DNA from: Mugil cephalus
Taxonomy: Eukaryota; Chordata; Actinopteri; Mugiliformes; Mugilidae
Reading direction: 5' to 3'
Length of the DNA stretch: 64,000 bases
Assembly (NCBI RefSeq): GCF_022458985.1
Contig: NC_061781.1
Coordinates: 18,383,001 to 18,447,000 of the forward strand
The first letter of the stretch is position 1. Every line of letters starts with the position of its first letter. Both the position numbers and the translations under genes were made by a program. Positions 36,101 through 47,077 of the stretch are shown one piece after another. Below the pieces are notes generated by a model that made no database searches, was not told where the DNA came from, and saw only the letters and a program-made list of their open reading frames with translations.

Positions 36101-39100
36101 GTGGTCTTTCTTTCTGCAGTACAGAGAAATAGAATAAATTTCACTCATGAGGCAGCAATGTCATAACATTAGCTGATAAGCGTTGGTTGAATCCCCCCCA
36201 AAAGGAACTCAGGGACAAAAAGAAGTCGAATGGACCCCGTCACAAAGTTGAAGACAGACGAAACAGGGAGCTTACATGACTGACATAACTATATCTTTTT
36301 TTTTTTTTTTTAAAGTAAAGTTTAAATAGATCCTCCTTAATGACGGCAATAGGAAGCGAACAAACCACTTCTGCAAAATGCTTTTTTCAGGTAAATAACG
36401 CTGTGGGTTTGTGTTCCTGAATTGACTGTGGGCTGTGTCGGAAATGTGACACCCACAATGAGTTGTACTCAACGTATAGTTTGACATTTATATTTTTACG
36501 TTAAAAAAAAAAAAAACAAAAAACAGACAGACACATTTTTTTGATTGTCTGAGAGAATGTGGAGTGGAGCACTGCCAGAATGACATAATTTATAGTAATT
36601 TATGTATTCTGAAAAGTGGATGCATGGCAGAGAGAGAATCTAACACATATTACCAACTTCCCTCTTCTGAATTTCAAAATGAGGGCAGATATGATCTAAG
36701 GTTTGACAAATACTTTACAACAATCCCACCGTGAACTCACCACAGTGTTAATAGTTTTATCACTCAAAAGTCCTGGCAGTGATCTTGTCCTTGACCCCCT
36801 CCTCCCTTGCTGACGTATGCTGCTGACTGTGAGTCCGTGAGTGCTGATGAGGTACTTGTGCAGTTTACGTCTGCATGATTGAGAGAGCTACAGCACATAA
36901 TATGCACATATCACTTTTAAAGCAAATATTCTGCACATTCTCCCTTTGAAAAGCAACATCACCCACATAAGCTGTCAGTTACGAATGGCATCCAGTAATG
37001 AGGAAATCCATACATACAGCATGTGCTGGCCAGCAGAAAAAGAACTGATTCCTGATGCCTCATTCTACGAAAAAGGAGAGATTCATTCAGCTTGAAACAC
37101 AAGCTCAGCAGAATTTACAGATGAGGCTTCACCAGCTGTTAAGAGGAAATTGTGTTTAAAGGGTCATTTAACTGAATTACACACACAAGTGCACAGACAC
37201 AGACAAAGATAGAAAAATATCCCATTGTTGCTGTGGATCTGCATTTGGAAATTTAGACATTTCTCTTCTGTGATCTTTGCTGCAGTCCCGATTAAATGGG
37301 AATGAATAGATTTCTTTATTGGGGGAAAAAAACATTTACAAAAATCCCTGGTCATCTGTAAACTAAGCCATGAAACGTACACAGTCCCCTTGAAATAAGT
37401 CTCGTAGTCAGTAACCTGAGTAACCACTGGTGGAATAGAATCACAAGCTTCAAAGGTACCTTAACTTTATTTAAATTTCACTGTAAAACAAGTCTCCTTA
37501 ACAGCCAGAAAAGCCATTTAACCTGTGTGGTTTGCCGAGAAGCTGATGCACGTACCAAAACCCTCAAGTGGTGCACCTGCCGGCCATGTGGCTCTGCACT
37601 GCAGCTGCTACACACAAAACACACAAAGCCTTTAACCAGGCTGTTATCTCTCTAACACAATGAGAGGTTATTGATGTTTAGAGACCAGATCTAAACTCAC
37701 AGATATCAGTTTAGGTTAAAGAGATACTAGTTAGGCCAAGTTAAAGTTTTTTTTTTACCCACTTGGCAACAATTAACATGAAAAAGGTAAGCACACCAAC
37801 ACACATAAATAATACTGCACACGCACAGAATAGTAGTATTGATTTTTAGAGGTATTTTCCTGACAAGAAATGCAACGCGATCGATGAGTCGGCGAGCGAT
37901 ACTCCCTGAACAGTTCAGAGTATTTTGCAGACTGAGAAAAAATGCACACTTTTATCCCAATCTGTCCCTTTTATCTTTGCAATGGGCCTTTCACGTCACT
38001 CTCAAAATAATTTTTAAAAAGTTGCGGTGTCGCCAGTATCTGCAAAATCTCCTTTGGCAACTGTCCAACCCAGATTCTCATTTTTTTCCCCCATGACCAA
38101 GGGCTCATTGTTTCTCCCGACCACCACCCACTGTTCTACTTGTGCTGTGCAGTAAGTCATGATAAGCTCCTGTAGCTAGCTCCGTGTCTTTGTGGCAGTG
38201 TGTGCTGTCTGACAGCACTTAGCTGAAAGCACGGCCCCTGCTTGGCTCACTCGCACTCCTCTGGCTCCACTTGGCTGCTGTAAGGCTACGAACTGACGGG
38301 GATAGCACTCCTTTTTTGGAAACTACACCTCCAGAAATGTCCCCAATCAATTGTTTAATGACATCCAGTGGGACTCGGAGCCCTGAGTCCATTAAAAACT
38401 ATTTTTAGTGTTGAGAGGATTTGCTGATTTACTGATTAGGTCGCTGACAGACTGCTTCTCAAATGTTAAGGCTCAATATTTGTTCTTCTGCATATGACAG
38501 TTGGATAATCTTTGTAGTGTAAAATGTCACAGCGCCAGGCAGTGTTTACAAGGAATGTTCCAGTGTTGATTGCAATGTCTCTTTCTACAGGCAGAACATA
38601 AACAAATGCAATAATAAAACTGTCATCAGTGTAGGACTAGTATTCATAATTTACTAAGGGATAATATTTATTATTAATGACTAAGAGTCAAAGTTCAATT
38701 TCTGTGGAGTATATCTGGATCTTGTTTTTGGTAGATACACTGATCAGCCACAACATTAAAAACATTTAAATTAAATAACGCTGACCAGCTTATGACAAAA
38801 CAATGTCCTGCTGGGAATCTTTTGAACCTGGCATTCGCATGGATGTTACTTAGATCAGGCACTTCTACCACACAGTAATGACACTGCTTGATGGCGGTAG
38901 GATGCAGCCTGACACAGACACACACACAAATGCCAAAAACAGCACAAGGTGTTGACCTGGCCTCCTTATTCCCTAGATCCTCAGCTGATCTGATCTGTGG
39001 GATGCACTCGAAAGCATAATATTCACAGAGGCCCCTCCCCTCAACCCACAGGATCCCATTAACAACATCCTGTTTCCTGACACCCAGGACACCACTCTCT

Positions 39101-42100
39101 GATGAGTCACAACTGTTTTGGAGGCACAAGGGAGACCTACACAATATTAGGTCCTAATGTTGTGGTTGATCTGTGTAACTCACCTCGAGGACAAATGTCA
39201 CTAGAAAGTATCCACAGATTATTAAATAGAGAACATTTAGAGCCCAACAATCACCAACTCTCTTCAGGACACTGAGACAAGAGAAATTGTGTGCTGTCTG
39301 GGAAGTTGAATGAATGCATTGTGGGACAGAGGAAGTGAACAAGCACGAAAAAAACAACAATGATTGTGAACTTGCTAACAGCCGAGTGACTGTTTAAACA
39401 GAATAAGGACTGTCTGGGATAAATTGAGGCAGATGTGTGTACATGTGCGTGTGACTATGCAGGATGCAACACGCACACACAAAATACTATCCTAGTGTTT
39501 CACTGCCTTGTCAGCACTCTTGTCCTTCCTCTCCATCATACAGCCCACCTCGGATTTTCTTGCCCTCTCTCTTTTAAGATTTGGTCTTTCGACTCTTTCT
39601 CCTTCCAGGCCACTCAGGATTTGTCTTGCACCTCACAGTGTGCACAAGCTAAATGTGTACGTGTACACACACACACACCAAATGAGGAAACACGACATGC
39701 AAGTCATATCCTCGCCTATCCTAACAAATAAACTACGTAGTACCTTATAATAAATGTCTGCTCATTTACTATTTCTGTCCCATTGTGTCTGATGTGGGTG
39801 TTTGAGGATAGACGACGACCGTGTCTAACTCAGAGGAAGTGAAGCATTTAGCCTTGAGGAACGCAAAGAGGAGCCAATATTAACAAAAAAGGAAGAGGCT
39901 TAGTTGAAACAATACAACCCATTACAGCTGCCTCAATCCAAGGCTGGAGACCACAGGATAAGTAATCACAGGCATAGTAGCCGCATTTATAAAACATCTG
40001 CAACGCATCCATTTTATAAGGAAATTGAATTTCATGTTAGAGTTTCTCTTTTGTATCAGAAGCTCATGCTGTTGCCACAACCATAAAAACCCCTGGACAG
40101 CATTTTATACAGCTGCATTCGACTCATTACTGAAGACGTCGGCCACAGTTAGCGGCTCCGATTTATACGAAAAGGCTGGATGGCTCTCATTTACACCTGG
40201 GAGGCATCCACTTAGCACTGCTTACATTATATTGCAGTAAATGCTGCTCAGACACATGACATTCTTAGTCACATTCAAAGTGAACAAGCATTAAATCGGA
40301 TATTAATCGGAAAATTAAATGTACTCAACTAACAATGTACTTCTACTACCGTTTATCCTTACTAGGGTCACGGGGGTTGCTGGACAGGTCGCCAGTCTAT
40401 TGCAGGGCTAATGCATAGTTACACAATCATATGCACTCACACTCACTCCTAGTCACACTCACCGATTAGCACCAACAAGCATGTCTTTGGAAGTGGGAGG
40501 AAACCGGAGTATCCGGAGAACATGCAAACTCGAACCCAGACCTTGTCGCTCCTTAGTTATGTAGTCTGGACACAGACTATATTAAGAGTTTTTTTGTTTC
40601 GTTTCAGTTAGGGTTGTGCACAATGTAGACATGAAAATAACTGTGGTATGAGGTCTGATCACAAGATATGGAAGTGTGTGGAATATTGCTGAGCCACAAC
40701 AAGTTTAGTTGTTTCATTTTTGTTTCTTTGGCTCAAAAATATATTTTTTTTATCAATTTCCTGGAGCACATGTAAACTACCATAAGGTAAGTAACCATAG
40801 CAATGGGTGTCAGCATGTCTTCCAAGTTGTGCGTATCTCTACCTAATTGTAGTTTTAGACAATGTACAATTACGTAGTGTCCAATGTAGGTGGACAGAAC
40901 TGACTGTAGATTTTTCAAAAGTCTGTCACATTTGTTTGTACCGTTACTGTATAATGTAGTAGATCTGTTTCTCTGATACTGTATGAACATTTTGAATTGT
41001 GCACAAGTAGATTTTCCTTCCTCTCACTCAAAGGCAAACTTTGGAAGTCTTCAAGGGCAACAATCCGCTAAGACTTGTTGCCAACAATCTCATTGTAAGG
41101 AAATATGTTTGGATATCTGGTGTTTGTTTTTTGTTTTTTTTTTAAATAACATACTGGTTGCCACTGTACTGATAAGATATTTCACACTTCTGTGCCACCT
41201 CAACACATTGTCCCATATCAAGCATCCCAGCATTATTATTCATCCTCTAGTTAATACTGTTATGGTTTACTTGAGGTATAACCACAGAGATAGCAGAGGG
41301 CAGTCTCTCACTAGGGGATGGAGACTGACAGAGAAGTACACATACTGGAGAGTCATTCAACATGGAGTGTTTGGACAGCTGACTGGCATAGCTCTCATTC
41401 ACAGCAGTCAAGGGACCCGGAACAAGACAGGCTGTCAAACGCTAAGGTTTAGACAAAAAGAAATCAAATTAAAACTCTGCACAGGATTATCTCTCGGCCC
41501 CAATAGGCCCACAAACAAAACCAATAAATGTGCATTTAAGCAACAGTAACTGAGATATAAATGTACACCGATCGGCCACAACAATAAAAGCACTGACAGA
41601 TGTAGATAACACTGACAGTGACAAGGTGCGGCATAGCAGCTCTGTGGTTAGTGCTGATCCCTCCCAGCAAGAAGGTTTGGGTTTGAGTCGAGCTCGGGCC
41701 TTCCTGGGTGGAGCTTGCTCTGGTTTCCTCCCACTTTAATTGATTTCTGTGAGTGCAAACGGTTGTTTGTCTTGTTTGTTCACCCTGCCTCTCGCCAAAT
41801 GATAGCGACTCTAGTGAGGTAGTACAAGATTCATCTCATCTTCTACTATAAGATGAATCTTGTAAAAATACAATGTTCTACTGGGACACACTAGTATATG
41901 TGCGGATCCACTTAGGCCAGATTAGGCACCCCAGCCCCATAGCGATGACACCCCTTGATCACAGGCGCACACACATAAAAACGGTTTATAAACAACTCCA
42001 AAAACTCCAAATTCACCAGGTCCCAAACCGATCAAGTATCTGTGGAATGCAATGGAGCAAGCCTGGCCTACAGAGACCCCTCCCCTCAATCCACTGGACC

Positions 42101-44472
42101 CAAAGTCCCCCACTAACAACATCCTGTTGCCAGACCCCACAGGACACCCCCAGAAGTCACTCTCTGATGAGTCACAACTGTTTTGGAGGCACAAGGGAGA
42201 CCTAAACCGCATTAGGAAGGTGGCCATAATGTTATGCCTCATCTGTGTAAAGTCGTGAGCATGAATAAGATGTTTCAACGCTCTAGATATCAAATCTAGA
42301 CAGAGTCAAGATGAGATGCCCTATTTGGACACAATATGAAAATAAAATGCAAAATAGTTATTTGCACCTTCGGGCATCCTGATGGAAAATTATCTGACAT
42401 GATGTTAGTGTGGTTGTACCTATTTTACGACTCCTGATTAGTGTCTAGATAACACTGCATCTATTTTAGCTCTTTGTCTCCCACCACAATAGTTTCGGTT
42501 ACGTCTGATCTTTCTGAGAAAGTTTACTGCCTAGCGATGTGCACTAAGAACGCACAGCAAACAGTTGCAGATCTCTGAATGCCAAATTAAGCTCATTACT
42601 CCTCATAGCCTTGTTTAGCCCCAAGAATGTGAATATTTGTAATATTTGAAGTCCAAACTCAAAACTTGGGAAAAGACAGGCAAATAGATCAAATGTACAC
42701 AAATTAACCAAATGGCAACACAAAGGAAACAGTTAACTTATTTGTTGTGTTGGATATAAAGCTGCTCATCAATGATATTCAGAAATCTTAATGTATGTGA
42801 CAAACAAAACTGGAGCTAGTTATGGAAAACTGGGCTCCTTCGTACTACTAGAGGTCATATATTCTACAGGGAACCTTTAAACTACTGTGTGTGCAAAATA
42901 GCACGGAGCATTTTTGGCTTTAAATAACAGCACTAGTGCTACTTTGCCCGTGGACCTTTTTCACAGAAGAAGTTGTGACATATCTTGGCAGCAAAAACCT
43001 CAGGTGTAAACAGTGTCGCAATCTGATTTCTGCTTCTGTTTCTGTTTCACTTTCCTGATTTTGAGCATAGTTGCTAACTGTTGTACATCAATTCAAACGC
43101 AAAAAAAAAAAAAACAAACATGTTATTAGTAATACCAGCACTTAAAATCTCTGTTCTAAACGATGGATTCCTCTCATTATTCTGAACTCGGGTTGTTTGG
43201 GATTTTAGATGAAAAAATATCCTAAATCCTAATCCTAAGTATTAGATGTAAACTCAAAATTTAGAGACCAACATGCTCTCCTGCAATTTCTCTGTGATGA
43301 TCATTGTGTAACAGAATCTCTCTGCATATTTCAACGGCTCAAACATTGTACATTAGACTACGTTATCAACAATAGAGGCAAACCGGTGTGGCAGAGATAA
43401 ACAGGTGGTTGTTTCCCAAATATAAAAGATAACGGGTCACTTGTTATCATCTTGACATCATGTGACAAGTGAAATTGGACAGAGGGGGGTGCTCTCAATA
43501 CCCTCAATCTAACTACAGACCTACCACAATTACACCAACAGGTATAAATGGCAGAACGCATAATAACAGTAATAAAATAATAATCACTTGACCTTGGCTT
43601 ATCGCACATGAGTCCGCCTGCTCTGGTGATGTCATTCGCTGGACTCCGTGTGAAGGAAAATTATTTCATCAAGCTGATAAACTCCACAGTCATAACACCA
43701 TGAAGCCTTAGCTTGGAATTTATCTAATGGCTGCAATTATTTACACTCAGCTGATAACACAACTCACTAAGGCACATAACCCTCCCCACACAGACAGGGC
43801 TGGGGCTTGTAAGTAAGCATTTGGCCTTGGGTACTATTCAAACACAGAGACACTTGTGTAAAAACTCAGAGTCCAGATGTTTGACAGGATGTGTAAAGAC
43901 ATATTAAATGCCTGGAAGAAAGAGGCTTAGGTTTCTAATGGCGCAAAATGCAATGTAATGGTAAAATGACTTAGAAGTGGTGTGACTTGGTGCTTTAAAC
44001 TGATGACGGCATGTTAAACGATCTCTAACTGATTGAGGTTGGACGGTAACAACACTCTGTAAATGAGCTGGAAGAAACTGGTCTGCCAACCCGTCATATA
44101 CGAGAAAGAATAGAAATGCTTTAAACATGCCAACTAGTACAAAATAATGCCCCCTGAATAGTGTGGGAGAATTACAGGTTTTTACTGTTAATACTCATCC
44201 ACTGAGCAGAAACCTGATGGGTCTAACACCTGCTGTCTTTCGACAAGCTGCAGGTGATGTCTACCAGTTTGTTAACCGGGCCTCTTTCTGGAAGCTGTCA
44301 GTTCTTATAAGAGTCAAACCTCGTGTTTAATGTGATAACCGGGACGACAGATATATATATATGATATATCCAACGTACCTTTGCCATTCTGCCACGCTGT
44401 GTACCAGGAGAGGCTGAGGAAAGACGTGAAGAAAATAATCGCAGTGGCCACAGTTCCATTTCTGAGCCTCAT
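18130..44472 (-). CDS. mgat4a: Alpha-1,3-mannosyl-glycoprotein 4-beta-N-acetylglucosaminyltransferase A, 533 aa
   Basis: Golgi enzyme adding the beta-1,4 GlcNAc branch to the alpha-1,3 mannose arm of N-glycans. Coding exons in minus order: 44379-44472, 32742-32909, 31600-31740, 25200-25333, 25038-25084, 24797-24910, 23789-23864, 21677-21791, 20522-20652, 20328-20435, 20169-20243, 19968-20086, 19079-19157, 18736-18796, 18283-18395, 18130-18156. The first two give the cytosolic start MRLRNGT, a membrane anchor at about residues 7-27 and a coiled stem. The catalytic GT54 part has the acidic LEDD at residues 259-262; the exon at 20522-20652 encodes [15 protein letters not shown]. The C-terminal lectin-like region ends IHIKRITG. 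All phases join without a stop, and length matches human (535). I chose the downstream of two close ATGs because its protein matches the family. Confidence 0.96.
18464..18480. repeat. (GT)n microsatellite followed by a T-run
   Basis: About eight GT units running into a TTTTTTG stretch, in an mgat4a intron. Confidence 0.85.
21400..21670. promoter_or_regulatory. Candidate conserved noncoding element in an mgat4a intron
   Basis: Just downstream (on the plus strand) to upstream of exon 21677-21791 lies about 270 bp of complex, non-repetitive sequence with homeodomain- and C/EBP-like words (TTGATTGCAATC, TTAATGAG, CTCATTTACAT). It contains no low-complexity tract, unlike the neighbouring intron. 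Conservation cannot be judged from one sequence, so this is only a candidate. Confidence 0.25.
27310..27495 (-). repeat. Fish tRNA-related dispersed repeat, reverse copy (mgat4a intron 3)
   Basis: Read on the minus strand it runs GTGGTTAGCAGTGATGAGGATGGGTTCG..., TTCTTCCCACCGTC, GGTTAACTGGTGATTCTAAA, TTGGCCGTAGGTGTG. This matches the widespread teleost repeat with a tRNA-like head and the 'gattctaaattggccgtagg' body. Copies of the same family lie at 33945-34050, 40345-40545 and 41628-41810. Confidence 0.7.
29440..30418 (+). mobile_element. 5'-truncated L2/CR1-type LINE with broken reverse transcriptase
   Basis: Lies in mgat4a intron 3, opposite to the gene. An open frame at 29626-30159 encodes the C-terminal part of a non-LTR reverse transcriptase, with [39 protein letters not shown] and VVCWGNS blocks. 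Sequence upstream to about 29440 has recognisable but frame-disrupted remnants of earlier RT regions, and the frame downstream of 30159 is also broken. The element ends in a short tandem GTCTAAGTCTAAGTCTAAG tail (about 30399-30417), typical of this clade rather than poly(A). It is a dead, 5'-truncated copy. Rex1/Babar is an alternative family name. Confidence 0.85.
33694..33890 (+). mobile_element. tRNA-derived SINE
   Basis: Contains a polymerase III A-box-like TAGCTCAGTGAGCAGAG (about 33705-33721) and a perfect B box GGTTCGAATCC (33769-33779). A non-tRNA body follows (CATTTCCTGTCCCGCTACAC, ATTAAAGGTGAAAAAGCCCC), ending in an A-rich AAAATAAATAAA tail. This head-body-tail layout matches a common percomorph SINE. 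It is not a tRNA gene: the spacer between boxes is too long and no clean cloverleaf or 3' acceptor stem forms. Confidence 0.8.
33945..34050 (-). repeat. Fragment of the tRNA-related fish repeat, reverse copy
   Basis: TGGACAGTTCACCAGTCTAC, AGGGCTAATGCAGAGAGACA and CAACAGCCAATTTGG are reverse-strand words of the same family as 27310-27495 and 40345-40545. It follows the SINE directly and ends where the inverted-repeat arm at 34049 begins. Confidence 0.55.
34049..34165 (+). repeat. Left arm of a ~120-bp inverted repeat
   Basis: GTATGTATGG(C/A)TTTCCTC, ATTACTGGATGCCATTCGTA and TGTGGGTGATGTTG recur on the opposite strand at 36899-37022, about 2.7 kb away. Similarity continues through AATGTGC..ATATTTGCTTTAA and GTGATATGTGC, then stops sharply on both sides. 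Confidence 0.8.
34426..34803 (+). CDS. Orphan open reading frame, 125 codons, unknown
   Basis: Begins [20 protein letters not shown] and ends [10 protein letters not shown] recognise no family. It lies in mgat4a intron 1, opposite to the gene, between the two arms of the inverted repeat at 34049-34165 and 36899-37022. The first half is rich in Gln, Arg and Ala and could form a helix. It may be a decayed transposon protein or chance; there is no splice or promoter support. Confidence 0.2.
   Translation: MMPQARPVLQSIQQARRAVRQVTIMVDQLGPAVRDTPSANSQPGLAADGMRIAQRLEQFKMNKVNNQVKVGCENTLGCVFSLNHYDVLKKALVTLHAVKRALQVLYKNPHYHILIFFEMFKKKYE
36899..37022 (-). repeat. Right arm of the ~120-bp inverted repeat
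   Basis: Reverse complement of 34049-34165 with scattered mismatches. The interval between arms holds no recognised transposase. Confidence 0.8.
38737..39176. mobile_element. Nonautonomous inverted-repeat element, copy 1 (440 bp)
   Basis: The left end ACACTGATCAGCCACAACAT matches the reverse of the right end, ACACAGATCAACCACAACAT. The interior contains TGATGAGTCACAACTGTTTT and GGAGGCACAAGGGAGACCTA. These are part of a repeat very common in fish ('gatcagccacaacatta' family). No intact open frame. It lies in mgat4a intron 1. Confidence 0.8.
40345..40545 (-). repeat. tRNA-related fish repeat, reverse copy
   Basis: GGACAGGTCGCCAGTCTATTG, CACACTCACCGATTAGCACC and AAGTGGGAGGAAACCGGAGT followed by AACATGCAAACTCGAACCC are the reverse strand of the widespread repeat whose forward form includes 'cggtttcctcccac' and 'gactggcgacctgtcc'. 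Well preserved over about 200 bp. Confidence 0.75.
41565..42248. mobile_element. Nonautonomous inverted-repeat element, copy 2 (684 bp), with a nested insertion
   Basis: Same family as 38737-39176: the left end is ACACCGATCGGCCACAACAA and the right end ATCTGTGT, with the same TGATGAGTCACAACTGTTTT interior. It is longer because another repeat interrupts it at about 41628-41860. Confidence 0.75.
41628..41860 (+). repeat. tRNA-related repeat nested in the 41565-42248 element
   Basis: Forward copy: CTCTGTGGTTAGTGCTGATC, CAGCAAGAAGGTTTGGGTTT, TGGTTTCCTCCCACTTTAAT, CCCTGCCTCTCGCC. Degenerate words typical of the family, placed inside the host element, so it arrived later. It ends in a short palindrome (AAGATTCATC / GATGAATCTT) at 41826-41857. 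Confidence 0.65.
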
Positions 44473-44477
44473 CTCAT
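44469..44477 (-). promoter_or_regulatory. Three-codon uORF overlapping the mgat4a start codon
   Basis: The minus strand reads ATGAGATGAGG. The first ATG (44477-44475) opens the frame ATG-AGA-TGA, and its TGA (44471-44469) shares two bases with the main ATG (44472-44470). Initiation at the first ATG would end at once on top of the true start. The layout is seen directly; any effect on translation is inference. Confidence 0.6.
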
Positions 44478-45420
44478 TTCAGCGATGCCTCTCCTCGGCT
44501 GATTGTCGGGAACCCCGGAGCCTCCCTCCCTCCCTCCGTCTCCTCTCTCTGCCTTTCAGGATGTTGAGACGGGCGTAGGCGCGGACACACGGTTAACAGG
44601 ACCACAACCGCGGACTTGTGCGCTTTGAGGTGAGCGTTCTCGGATGTACCGTCGGGTTTCGGTGCGTCTTCCTCGTCGTTGTTGTTGTTAGGGGGGCTCG
44701 CTCCTCCGGTTCAGTCCCACGGCGATCAGTCACAGGTCACAGCTGCTTTTCGTGACGAGATAGCTCACATGGTCGGTCGGGGCAAAACGAGCTAGCTGCC
44801 GATACAATCCATTATTGTGTTTGCGGCCAGTCTTTAGCTACAAGTTACAAGTAGAAGACATTTCAAGTGTGTGACGGCTGGTCCTCCGGGATAGGCTGCT
44901 GGCTCTCTGACGGTGTCCGAAACAGCTACGCCTCGAATCACGTTGATTCCGCTTCAACTGGCAACAGATGAATGTGAAATTAAAAGCAGCGTGTCGCTAA
45001 CTCATTACAGCCGACTCGACGTAGGCACCAAGTTTTACCTGCTACGAGAGCCGCTGGAGCCGCCGACTGCGACACCCTTTGCGTTAGCTCGTTTAGCTAC
45101 CAGGCTAACATTAAGTTGAAACTCCACTGGCAACCGTAACCAGGGCTACCGGATTTGAGCCGACTGAGCTGCTGTTTGTCGCAGAGTGGCGTCTCACTTG
45201 TACACGTCCAAACCACGGTTAAACACACAAGCACAAGTATTTTAACCTTCACTCATTAACCGTTCCAAAGAAATACCACACGTCAGCTCAATGTTACGTC
45301 CTCTCTAAACTAACCATGGTCGTCCACCTGTCAAAACCGCCACGGTCCGGGCTTCTTCCGGTAACAACTTTCCAAATAAAGCGGCTGCACTCGAAGCGAC
45401 ACAGCCGCACTCGTTTTTTT
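44473..45420 (-). promoter_or_regulatory. mgat4a 5' UTR and GC/CpG-rich promoter region
   Basis: The block just upstream of the mgat4a start is richer in CG dinucleotides than its surroundings and holds a (CCCT)n-type tract at about 44523-44537. The sequence returns to AT-rich beyond about 45420. A 5' UTR and CpG-island promoter are inferred; no transcription start is visible. On the plus strand a donor-like GAG/GTGAGCG occurs at about 44629, so a divergent noncoding transcript is conceivable. Confidence 0.5.
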
Positions 45421-47077
45421 TGCAGTTTTTATTATGAAAGCTGCACATTTTATTAATTCAGATATATGTCCGTTCTCATTAACTCAAGAATCAAATAACT
45501 TGATATATATATTTTTGGCAGTCTCTCTTTACAGGATCGCTCTTACCTTTAAATAAACAGTATAGCCAGGTGCTAATGGTAGAAATGTTTAATTAAAAAT
45601 ATATATATATATATAAATCTGGACATATTGTCAATTATCCCAATGACGACACTATATTTTATTGTGAAATTGGACAATTTATATTTATTTTACAAGAGGA
45701 AAGCGCACCGCCTAGCGGCTGTCTTCAACAACAGCATTATACTGGATGTTGTTTGTATGTTAGCGCCACAGGGCGGCGGTACGGGGCAGTGTCGCCCATT
45801 TCAGTCACGGTGCACCTTCACTTGTCATTCTCTGCCATTATAATCATCATCAACCACCCAAATGCAGCTCCTCTAAAATGCATTCTCGACATTTCCGCAA
45901 AAACTTAAATGCAAGCCAACTTCCAGTTGCTTGTGCAGCATTCACATTGTAATTGTGTGCATGCTGGTGTCTGTATTTGGTATACTACTACATTCGCTGA
46001 TTAACTTACCGGAAAATAATGTTCTGTTATGAATTTTAGTTGAATGCACTTTATATTAAAGTTACAAGCAAAATACTGTGTTCTTCAGTAGTGTTAGGTT
46101 AATTGTCTTTGTAACATTCATTCAGTAAAAATTTGGATATTTTGTCCATGTTGTCAGTTTGTTGAGACTCGGTTGTCTTTACATTTTTCCACTGTAAAAA
46201 CTCCTTGCCCATGCATTTATTTGTACTTGGACGACTTGTCCTTTTTAGCCAAATTATTATCAGGAAAGCAACAATAATGCACTGTTTTTTGTTTTTTTTA
46301 AATCGTTACTTAAAATTTACTCTAGTTTGGTACACTGACTGCATTGTCCAGACAAAATATGTACTCATTCCAAGCAAATCTGCACTCCCCCCTGAGATTG
46401 TGAAACTAAACCTGTGCCAAACCCATTCGTTGTCTCCGAGCACTGGAGCCTGGCATGAATTATGCATGCATACAAGAGTGAGCTTTTATACATTAGTTAT
46501 ACATAAGTTATGTTATGTTCCAGACAAGTGTTATGTTTCACAATCTTGAATCACTACTAAAGGAAGCCTAAGCAGAGATGGTTTTCTATGTCATACATTC
46601 TGAGTCGCGTATCTTCAGTTAACAAATCTTTATTCACCATTTTTGTCAAAAAAAGGCAATTGAAATTTCAGATTTCAGTGGTGACTTAATACAAACAAAT
46701 GAACTTGAAATGTATACTCAATAACTGTGTGTGGTTTTTGAAATGGCACGTACATCTTAGTGCGAACCCATAAAACCGGCGCTTAGGATTAAATGACATT
46801 TAAGTCATTCAGAAGAACTAACTTGTTAACTATAAATACATTCACACTTCAGTAGCAGGAGACTGATAAACTGATCTCGTGTGTCAAGCTAAGGCTGAGG
46901 AAGAAGACAAAGTGTGGATGTGAAGAACATTCATTCTCACACATTAATATAGAAATGGAAAAAAATGTAAATGCTTTGCGAATTCTCACACCTTTCTGTA
47001 GAGTGATCTGTGCTGCACAGAGCTCAACTGAAATGTATTTGTAGGCTGATGATGATGATGCAGGGGGAAGGATCTTC
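45421..47077. other. Spacer between mgat4a promoter and creg2, including creg2 3' UTR
   Basis: No coding exon is recognised. The minus-strand AATAAA at 46629-46634 is a candidate creg2 polyadenylation signal, giving a 3' UTR of about 0.45 kb. (AT)n tracts occur near 45598-45615. AT-rich and otherwise unremarkable. Confidence 0.55.

Noticed and set aside
40983-41549. Plus-strand 188-codon frame
   Set aside because: The composition looks like translated AT-rich intron, with no motif or homologue recognised. It lies between repeats in mgat4a intron 1.
41922-42293. Minus-strand 123-codon frame
   Set aside because: It overlaps the inverted-repeat element. A similar frame appears in the other copy at 38695-39144, so it reflects repeat sequence, not a gene.
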